A DNA stretch of 64,000 nucleotides, taken from positions 186,001-250,000 of the forward strand of contig JAFCMP010000523.1 in the NCBI GenBank assembly GCA_017506865.1, in the 5' to 3' direction. A program made the translations under genes and the position numbers. This document shows positions 1 through 9,500 of this stretch, piece after piece. The notes below the pieces were generated by a model that worked only from the letters and a program-made list of their open reading frames with translations, ran no database searches and was not told the origin of the DNA. This DNA comes from Tribonema minus (Eukaryota > Sar > Xanthophyceae > Tribonematales > Tribonemataceae). Numbering within the stretch: the stretch's first letter is position 1; each line of letters starts with the position of its first letter.

Positions 1-344
1 TGCCATTCGCCAGTAGCTCCAAATTTGCAGTACCCTCCGGCCGCTTCCTGACGGGGAGCGACACAAGCGTGTCAGCAGTGCTGCGCACCGAGGCATCTTG
101 GGCAACGCGCAGCATGCGCGCCAGTGGTGGGCTGGCACAGTCAGACATATATTGATGCTGGTCAGCTGATGTCGCCATGCACATATGTGCGGCCGACGGG
201 CACACCGTGCTTACGCAGGTGCTCTGCAGTGATCCACACAGCAGGCGTGCGCAAACGCCCGTTGCAGTCAGGCGCATGCAGCATTGGCGTGAAAGGGACA
301 AAGCATTGACAGTACGCGGCAGATGGGACCCAGGCACAATTCAT
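1..344 (-). other. Possible partial coding relic at the left edge
   Basis: Two overlapping open stretches on the minus strand, in different frames, run off the left edge. One carries a Cys/His-rich segment around HAPDCNGRLRTP and a nearby EHLRKHG, vaguely like a C2H2 finger. The other continues open to base 1 with no recognised domain. They could be an exon pair of a gene lying to the left or a decayed transposon N-terminus. No start, splice pair or family match can be shown. The stretch from 345 to about 480 shows nothing recognisable. Confidence 0.2.
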
Positions 345-487
345 GCATCAACAACATACTTGGCGTTGTGGGCATGACGGCTGCTGAGCGTTGCTGCTGT
401 GCACATGTGGCATATGATGTCCGGACCGCAAAGACTGCAGTATAGATCGGCAACAAAAAGCAGTTCACAACCTGGCACAAAAAGTAC

Positions 488-592
488 TTATGATCTTGTA
501 TTTATAGCAGCCCCAAGGTGGGCTTGATGCGTTGGATAAGATTGCAAAAAACTAAAACCAGACGGGCCCTTGGAGCCCTGCGTTGCAGGCTT
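488..592 (-). repeat. 3' part of short GTAC-bounded element (family 2)
   Basis: This 105-bp unit is bounded on both sides by GTAC and is the reverse complement of 19639-19744 with a few substitutions. That second copy is the 3' portion of the family-2 short element. Here it directly abuts the 3' terminus of retrotransposon copy 1, which therefore probably landed in or next to an older family-2 element. It has no coding capacity. Confidence 0.6.
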
Positions 593-613
593 GTACTTTT
601 TATTAATTCTCGC

Positions 614-3600
614 TCAGGGTGCGAAAAAGCCCAGATGATTGGCATCTAGCTGTAAGGAATCTACATGTCGTATGACAGTCTGAAAGTGTCGCAACGACAA
701 CCACTCGACCCCGCCGCCGCCAAATGGCATCTCGGGGTCCTCCCCTACGTCCTCCTCCATGTGCCCCCCCCCCCTGGATTCTGCCATGTGTGTCATGACA
801 CGGCCAGAGTACGCCATGTGGAGCGCTGCCGACAGTGCCGAGCGTAAGCGCGCCAGGGCGATGCCCTTGAGAGCTTTAGGGCGCGCTCCTCCGGGCACTG
901 ACATCCTGCTGGCATACTCCGTCGCCACAGCCTCCAGCAGCTTCCGCCCCTGCTCCCCGATGCTGCCAAATGACCCTATTGCCAAAGTGGCAAGTTTGTA
1001 GCAATTCTGATCATAATGACCAGAATAGTGGGTAGTCTTGGCGGCCTCTTGGTCGCGGCAGCATCGCTCGGGTCTGCTGCAGTCTTCGCCGCCCGCGACG
1101 CCACCTGTGCCTCGAAGCAGGTAACGTCCACCATGAGCGGTAGGTGGCGTGTCGGGTCGTCGTAGCCGGTCACCGGGAAGGCGTCGGCAGGCAGCACGAT
1201 GTCCATCCTGCGACTCCCCGGCAGCCCGGCGGACCCCAGAAACGGCGTGTAGTCCTCGTCCACCAGTCCCGTTTTGAGGTATTGTCGCAGGAGGCGCTGC
1301 GTGGCCCTCTTGACGCTGTTGTGGACAATGGTGTCGTGCGCCTTGACGCGTGGCGCTTGACACAGCCGTGCATGCAGGGTGCCGCCCGGCGACTTCCTGC
1401 ACAGCTTGCAGCCTGCCGTCTGCTCCGCTACTCCGATGGCGCGTTTGACGGCCAGCTGCCAGGATGGGCCATCGAACGAAGCCGTTGTGGAGTACATGGG
1501 CTCGTTGAGGAATGCCATGCCGATCGAGTGCATGTGGCGCTGCGACCGGAATCGAGCAAGTGCTTGCGTGCGTTGCGTGCCCTGCGGCAGCTGTTGCAGG
1601 TCCGCCTCCACCTTATCTGCAAGCTCGGTAGCGACGGCATCTGCAAGCGCACTCTGATTGGGGCGCTTCAGGCTACACTGCAACTGCAGAGCACTGGCGT
1701 CAAGTACGCAAGCGGCATCCGCACCAGTGCCACCACCTGCTGTCGGCCGCAGCGGCGGCTGCTGCGTAGGTGGTTGCTGCTGCAGTGGCGTTAGCGCTGG
1801 TGGCAGTATATGTTCCAGCTTGTCACCTGTTGCTGCACGTAGAGATGTGGCAGCTGTGGCGATCGTCCGCATGAGGGGCAGGCGCGCCACCTCTGCTTCT
1901 GCTGCGCCTTGTAGCATTGCTGGTGTGGAACGCGCAGCGCCTGCATTGACGGCTGCCGCTGCTGCGTGCGCTGGTGCTGCAGCTGTGCCGCCTGCCGTTG
2001 CTGCTGCTGCCAGTGGTGTTGCTGCTGCCGCAGGTGTTGGTGCAGCACCTGCCGCATTGGCCGCTGCCACCGCCATTGCCGCTGTCGCAGCCGGCACGGT
2101 TGCGGCGCCGCCTGCCGACGCTGCTCCTGTTGCAGGTGCTGCAGCAGCCCTTAGGCTAGTAGGGCCTGTAGCAGCTGTGTTGCCTATGCCCGCAGCCGCT
2201 GCTGTTGATGCTGCAGTTAGTGATGCCGCCGAGGCCACTTGAGGTGCAACATGTGCTGCCGCTGCTGCAGCAGCCTCTGATGCTGGAGCAGCTGCTGCTG
2301 CCGCCGCTGCTGCTGCCGCCGGAGTAGTTGCGCCGTGCGCCGCCGCTGCTGCTGCTGCCGCTGGTGCCGCCTGTGCTGCCGCCGCGGCCCCTGATCCAGC
2401 GGCAGCTGCGTCGTGTGTTGCCGGAATGGCTGCGCCATAAGCGCGGCCAGCCGCTGATGCAGTTGCCGCTGCCGGAGCGGTCGCGCCTCCACTGGCAACC
2501 GCCGCTGCCGCTGTAACAGTTGCCGCTGCTGATGCTGCTGGTGCTGGTGCTGCTGCCGCTGCTGCCGGTGCCGCTTGTGTTGCCGCATCCTCAGCAGCGT
2601 TGTCTGCAGCCGCTTGAGGAGCCGCCTGCTGCAGCACCCCCGCCCATCCAGAGAGTGCTGGTTGCAGCGCTTGCAACGTGCCCGCCACATACGCAGCATC
2701 AGCGATGTCGCAGGCGCTGGTAATGCCAAGGCCGCCATGCCGTGTTGGGAGTCGCGCTTGCTGTAAGGCTGGGCCGTGCGCTGCCAGATGGAAGTGGGCC
2801 CCACTTTGCTCAAACTGGCGCCAGGTCTGGCCTGGTGGCTGCAGGCCCATCGAGTGCTCAAGCACCCACTGCGTGACCCGATCCCACTCCTTGGCGGCTG
2901 GCGCTGTCTGCGAGGTGGGAATGGTGCGCAGGCGGTACGTCATGCGAGGCACCACGCAGTAGCGCAGTAACCTGAACATAGCCCTCGGAGATGTCAGGCC
3001 CGCGCATCGCTCTGCAAATCGAGCCCCTGCCCCGCCTGCACCCGCTTCCCTGCACAGCCATGCGTCCACAAAGCTGCTGTGGCCCACCGGCACCCCCAGC
3101 AACACAGCTCCACGGTTCTGAACATCATCCGTATCCCCCACTTAGTCTAGCTGAACGCCCAGCTGCTGCAGCAGTTGCCGCTCGTGGTCTGTCACCACAT
3201 GCCCCCTGCCAGGCAGCGCGCGTGACTTGGTGAGGTTTAGCTCCAGCCCCACCTCCGCAAAGTGTTGTTTGAGCTGCGCCACCGCCTGTATGTCATCCTG
3301 AGTCAGCGTGCAAGCGCCTGTTCGGACGTTGGCATCGTCCATGTAGGCGCCCATCCGCCTCCGCGCGCGCTGCGCGGCCGCCGCCTCATTGAACCGTTTC
3401 AAGCACTGAGCAATGGCGCCGCAGAAGAGCATCGGTGCCGCGGGGTCCCCCTGCTTAAACCCGCGCTGAGACATGATGATGCGCGTGCAGCCGTCGACGT
3501 GCTGGAACAGCAGGCGTGGCCGAGTGCGAACGTATGTGCCGATGAAGTAGTCGAGGAAGTCCGGCAGCTGTGCTGCTACCCATTCCGCTGCCGCCAGGAC

Positions 3601-6459
3601 GAACACCATGTTGAAGGCATTCTTGAGGTCCAGCATGAACTGCCAGTGACCGAGCTCATACGCGAGTTTGCCGGCCATGGCCGCTTTCTCCGCTCCTGCT
3701 GAGACGGCTACCCCATACTGCCCGTCTGGCTCGAGGAGCTCCGCCAGGAAGTCTTTGCGGTCTGCCACGTAGACCGAAGTGCATAGTCGCTGCAGCACCT
3801 CGCCGCAAACGATGGGCCGCTGCTTAGCTGTACCATCTTCCTGTTGTTCTGCAAGTGGCGTCAGGCGCCCCGCGCCATGCAACTGCCAGAAGGCATCCGG
3901 CAGCCGCGCAGCCTCCCGCATAACGGTCTGAAGCCCCCGTGTGAGGACAGCAGCAAACTCATGCCGTCCCCAGCTTGTGCGTAGCGCATCCTGCAGGTGG
4001 CTGTAGCGCAGCCCCGATGGGCCTGCTCCACTGTAAGGGCTTGCTCGCTGGATGAGCTTGGCAACCGTCTCTGGCTCAATTCCCTCCCCCTGTAACAGGC
4101 TGAGTTCTGCTGGCATGTCGGCTGCTTTCGCCACAAGCTGATCAACCATGCCGGATAGCTCATGGAGTTGTTCCCCTGGCGCAGCGGGGGGGTGTTTGGA
4201 CTGCATGGCGGCAAAGCAGTCATCATCAGGTATCGCCACCGTTTTGGGCTGAAGGAAACGCGCTGCCTGCTGTAGCCCCCCCCGTGTGCCCATGCACTGT
4301 AGGACGTAGGCGTTGATCGCTGCCTCCGTTTGCTGGCGCGCGCGCCAGCGCCGGTGCGCACGCGCGTGTGCGAGGAGCGCTGGCACCAACCGGTCAAGCT
4401 CACCGCGTGCCAACATTCTGATTCTGTCGGAGCGAGTGATGCCAGGTGCGCCATCGGTGGAGGTGATGAGTGATGGCATGAGGTGGTGTAGAATCGTGGA
4501 TCTTTGCAGTCGCTGCACCCGCTTTGCGGAATCTGGCTCCCGCGCCGCATTGACGAACATCGTCATTGTGTGTGCCAACAGATGTGTTGCTGCGTTCTCC
4601 AGTGAAAGCTCCCACATAGCGACGATTGCGTGGTCTAGCAAGGCTTCTAGTTGTCGCGAACTGCAGCTTGCACAGCTCATCGAGGCTGATGCTGTCAAGC
4701 ACTGCTGCGACTGCGGGGGTTGAGATGGTCCACGTGAAAAGCCCACCTGCCCCACCTGCTGCGGAGGAGAGAATTTTTTGGAGCAATCCCCGGATACTAA
4801 AAGGCACCACAGGACATTAACGCAATGATCGAGTTGAAGATTGCACAATCATTTGACTGAACAGCAACAGTTCGCTTCAAAATGCTGTGCGGACGGTGAT
4901 GCAACCGTCAAACTTCAAATTGAAGATGATGGTCAATACTGAGCGTGACAGTTGATGTTAAACTTCAACTTAAAGTTGTACTTCAATTACAGTAGCGTCT
5001 CGAGCCAAGTTTGTCCAATTTGAAGTTTGAAGATTGCACCATCATCCGCAGAGCGAGCTGAAGCGAACTGTTGATGTTCGGTCAAATGGTTGTGCAATCT
5101 TCAACTTGATGATTGCATTAATGTCCTGTGGTGCCTTTTAGTATCCAGGGATTGCCCCAAATAATTCGCAGCGCCTGCAGGGCCTGGCGCTGCCGCTGCT
5201 GTCGCCGCACCTGCCGCTCTGGGGCCCCCTCCGCCGCCGCCGCGGCCGCCACGACCACAGCCTCGTCCGCCGCTGTCGCTGCTGCGACCGCTGCCACGGC
5301 CACTGCGGCCGTTTTGAGTTCGCGCGCCACTGCCGCTGTTGCTAGCACCGCCGCTGCGGCTGCTGGCATCACTGCTGCGGCCGTTGCCAGCGCCGCTGTC
5401 CTTAGTACCGGCTGCACTGCCGCCGCCGGCATCGCTGCTGCTGCCGCCTCCGGTTCTGCTGCCGCTAGTCGCTCTGCTACTGCTGATGTCTGCATCATTG
5501 CTGCCGCTGCGAACGCGTCCTCCATTGCCACGTCCGCGCCCTCCACTGCGACCCCGACCCCCTCGTGTAGCACTGCTGCCCCCGCGTTCCGGCCTCTTTG
5601 AGCTGCCGGAGGAGCTGCTGCCACCAGCCTGAGCAGCAGGTGCCTGCTGCGTGTGCGCTGGTCCCTTTGCGTAGGGGTTGCCGATGGGTGTGCACGCCGG
5701 TTGCTGCCGTGGCAGCGACGTGGTAGCTGTTGCCGTCGATGCATCAGGTGCTAGCGGTGCTGCTGATGCTGTTGTTGACAATGTTGCCGCCACTGCAGCG
5801 GGTGAAGTGATAGGCCTGCAGTTGCGGCAGTGCTTGCCCGCGCTGGCATCGCTGCTGTCCACTCTGAATGTCTTGTTGGCATGAAACAGGTTTTTGCACA
5901 AGGCACACTCGGTGTAGATGGTTTGCAAGTGCGAGGTGCTGAGGTCGGAGCGCTCCAGGAACGTTGTTGCTGTCCCACTGTGGTGTTTGCGCTGGTGCTT
6001 CGCCGCGATGTGGGCGTTTAACCTCTGCTGTAACGAGAGCAGCGACATGTCCTTCTTCACCACGAGGTCGCATAAGTTGCACTTGTACTCCGGGTCCGCA
6101 CTGCCTCCACCTCCAGCTTCGTCGTCTAGCATCAGACGTTGCTGTTCCAGACTGTTATGACCTGTTCTAGAGCGCTTGACTGCACTTTGCCCGCCCGTGT
6201 GCTCCCCTTCGCCTGTTTGATTGGAAATTGACCAACCGTCATTCTGTACCCTCTTGCGTTTGTTCGCTGCGCGTCCGTCTCCAGTTGCTCTGCTGCTGCC
6301 ACTCGTGCCAACGTCCTGTTGACAAGCGCCATTGCCATCTGCAGCACTGGTGCTAATATCCTGCGCTTGTGCGCACGCTAGATCGGATTCCTTGCATTTC
6401 TGCGCTGATTCAGAGTTGGCAATACGGGCCTCCCGCCGCCGCCATGATATTCTTTTCAT
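614..6459 (-). pseudogene. Broken retrotransposon polyprotein, copy 1
   Basis: This is homologous along its length to the intact copy-2 ORF, with the same zinc-binding N-terminus, RGG spacer, RT and nuclease-type C-terminus. Lesions found by comparison with copy 2 are: a MITE insertion after the RGG spacer (about 4764-5170); a one-base gain near 4600 that shifts frame; a six-base insertion near 3137 that brings in an in-frame TAA; a one-base loss near 1074; and loss of the original stop, so the final frame runs on to 614. The RT YMDD box is still readable. No functional protein is expected. Confidence 0.85.
4764..5170. mobile_element. Foldback MITE inserted in retrotransposon copy 1
   Basis: A roughly 405-bp AT-richer block interrupts copy 1 and is absent from copies 2 and 4. 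Its two ends are imperfect inverted repeats of at least 110 bp, and perhaps 150 bp. The outer part reads GAATTTTTTGGAGCAATCCC on the left and matches the reverse complement of the right end. The host reading on each side suggests a 3-bp duplication (GCG), which is only tentative. There is no ORF of note, so it should depend on a transposase supplied elsewhere. The DNA-transposon superfamily cannot be assigned from this evidence. Confidence 0.75.
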
Positions 6460-6562
6460 GATCTCTGCTACGCCATGGTGCTACATGCTACAGCTACATA
6501 CCTATCCGCATCTCGTGCAGGCTGTACTAGCAGGTCTACATGTACATAGCTACTCTATGTAC

Positions 6563-9500
6563 TTTTTATTAATTCTCGCTCAGGGCGCGAAAAAGCCCAG
6601 ATGATTGGCATCTAGCTGTAAGGAATCTACATGTCGTATGACAGTCTGAAAGTGTCGCAACGACAACCACTCAAACGCCGCCGCCGCCAAATGGCATCTC
6701 GGGGTCCTCCCCTACGTCCTCCTCCATGTGCCCCCCCCCCCTGGATTCTGCCATGTGTGTCATGACACGGCCAGAGTACGCCATGTGGAGCGCTGCCGAC
6801 AGTGCCGAGCGTAAGCGCGCCAGGGCGATGCCCTTGAGAGCTTTAGGGCGCGCTCCTCCGGGCACTGACATCCTGCTGGCATACTCCGTCGCCACAGCCT
6901 CCAGCAGCTTCCGCCCCTGCTCCCCGATGCTGCCAAATGACCCTATTGCCAATGTGGCAAGTTTGTAGCAATTCTGATCATAATGACCAGAATAGTGGGT
7001 AGTCTTGGCGGCCTCTTGGTCGCGGCAGCATCGCTCGGGGTCTGCTGCAGTCTTCGCCGCCCGCGACGCCACCTGTGCCTCGAAGCAGGTAACGTCCACC
7101 ATGAGCGGTAGGTGGCGTGTCGGGTCGTCGTAGCCGGTCACCGGGAAGGCGTCGGCAGGCAGCACGATGTCCATCCTGCGACTCCCCGGCGGCCCGGCGG
7201 ACCCCAGAAACGGCGTGTAATCCTCGTCCACCAGTCCCGTTTTGAGGTATTGCCGCAGGAGGCGCTGCGTGGCCCTCTTGACGCTATTGTGGACAATGGT
7301 GTCGTGCGCCTTGACGCGTGGCGCTTGACACAGCCGTGCATGCAGGGTGCCGCCCGGCGACTTCCCGCACAGCTTGCAGCCTGCCGTCTGCTCCTCTACT
7401 CCGATGGCGCGTTTGACGGCCAGCTGCCAGGATAGGCCATCGAACGAAGCCGTTGTGGAGTACATGGGCTCGTTGAGGAATGCCATGCCGATCGAGTGCA
7501 TGTGGCGCTGCGACCGGAATCGAGCAAGTGCTTGCGTGCGTTGCGTGCCCTGCGGCAGCTGTTGCAGGTCCGCCTCCACCTTATCTGCAAGCTCGGTAGC
7601 GACGGCATCTGCAAGCGCACTCTGATTGGGGCGCTTCAGGCTACACTGCAACTGCAGAGCACTGGCGTCAAGTACGCAAGCAGCATCCGCACCAGTGCCA
7701 CCACCTGCTGTCGGCCGCAGCGGCGGCTGCTGCGTAGGTGGTTGCTGCTGCAGTGGCGTTAGCGCTGGTGGCAGTATATGTTCCAGCTTGTCACCTGTTG
7801 CTGCACGTAGAGATGTGGCAGCTGTGGCGATCGTCCGCATGAGGGGCAGGCGCGCCACCTCTGCTGCTGCTGCGCCTTGTAGCATTGCTGGTGTGGAACG
7901 CGCAGCGCCTGCATTGACGGCTGCCGCTGCTGCGTGCGCTGGTGCTGCAGCTGTGCCGCCTGCCGTTGCTGCTGCTGCCAGTGGTGTTGCTGCTGCCGCA
8001 GGCGTTGGTGCAGCACCTGCCACATTGGCCGCTGCCACCGCCATTGCCGCTGTCGCAGCCGGCACGGTTGCGGCGCCGCCTGCCGACGCTGCTCCTGTTG
8101 CAGGTGCTGCAGCAGCCCTTAGGCTAGTAGGGCCTGTAGCAGCTGTATTGCCTATGCCCGCAGCCGCTGCTGTTGATGCTGCAGTTAGTGATGCCGCCGA
8201 GGCCACTTGAGGTGCAACATGTGCTGCCGCTGCTGCAGCAGCCTCTGATGCTGGAGCAGCTGCTGCTGCCGCCGCTGCTGCTGCCGCCGGAGTAGTTGCG
8301 CCGTGCGCCGCCGCTGCTGCTGCTGCCGCTGGTGCCGCCTGTGCTGCCGCCGCGGCCCCTGATCCAGCGGCAGCTGCGTCGTGTGTTGCCGGAATGGCTG
8401 CGCCATAAGCGCGGCCAGCCGCTGATGCAGTTGCCGCTGCCGGAGCGGTCGCGCCTCCACTGGCAACCGCCGCTGCCGCTGTAACAGTTGCCGCTGCTGA
8501 TGCTGCTGGTGCTGGTGCTGCTGCCGCTGCTGCCGGTGCCGCTTGTGTTGCCGCATCCTCAGCAGCGTTGTCTGCAGCCGCTTGAGGAGCCGCCTGCTGC
8601 AGCACCCCCGCCCATCCAGAGAGTGCTGGTTGCAGCGCTTGCAACGTGCCCGCCACATACGCAGCATCAGCGATGTCGCAGGCGCTGGTAATGCCAAGGC
8701 CGCCATGCCGTGTTGGGAGTCGCGCTTGCTGTAAGGCTGGGCCGTGCGCTGCCAGATGGAAGTGGGCCCCACTTTGCTCAAACTGGCACCAGGTCTGGCC
8801 TGGTGGCTGCAGGCCCATTGAGTGCTCAAGCACCCACTGCGTGACCCGATCCCACTCCTTGGCGGCTGGCGCTGTCTGCGTAGTGGGAATGGTGCGCAGG
8901 CAGTACGTCATGCGAGGCACCACGCAGTAGCGCAGTAACCTGAACATAGCCCTCGGAGATGTCAGGCGCGCGCATCGCTCTGCAAATCGAGCCCCTGCCC
9001 CGCCTGCACCCGCTTCCCTGCGCAGCCATGCGTCCACAAAGCTACTGTGGCCCACCGGCACCCCCAGCAACACAGCTCCACGGTTCTGATTTTCATCCGT
9101 ATCCCCCACTAGCTGAACGCCCAGCTGCTGCAGCAGTTGCCGCTCGTGGTCTGTCACCACATGCCCCCTGCCAGGCAGCGCGCGTGACTTGGTGAGGTTT
9201 AGCTCCAGCCCCACCTCCGCAAAGTGTTGTTTGAGCTGCGCCACCGCCTGTATGTCATCCTGAGTCAGCGTGCAAGCGCCTGTTCGGACGTTGGCATCGT
9301 CCATGTAGGCGCCCATCCGCCTCCGCGCGCGCTGCGCAGCCGCCGCCTCATTGAACCGTTTCAAGCACTGAGCAATGGCGCCGCAGAAGAGCATCGGTGC
9401 CGCGGGGTCCCCCTGCTTAAACCCGCGCTGAGACATGATGATGCGCGTGGAGCCGTCAACATGCTGGAACAGCAGGCGTGGCCGAGTGCGAACGTATGTG

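Larger units (their letters stand above)
597..6529 (-). mobile_element. Non-LTR retrotransposon copy 1 (full length, inactivated)
   Basis: This is the oldest-looking of the four long copies. The 3' terminus, at the low-coordinate end, reads AATTAATAAAAA followed by GTAC. The 5' terminus lies near 6529, by alignment with the 5' ends of copies 2 and 3. A roughly 405-bp inverted-repeat element interrupts it near 4764-5170. The flanking GTAC duplications are only approximate, which fits its greater divergence. Copy 2 lies about 33 bp upstream of its 5' end in the same orientation, giving a head-to-tail array. Confidence 0.85.

Noticed and set aside
7626..8210. Ala-rich plus-strand frames of about 194 codons, repeated in each retrotransposon copy
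   Set aside because: They mirror the poly-Ala linker (GCN on one strand gives NGC/GCN frames on the other) and have no start context or motif.
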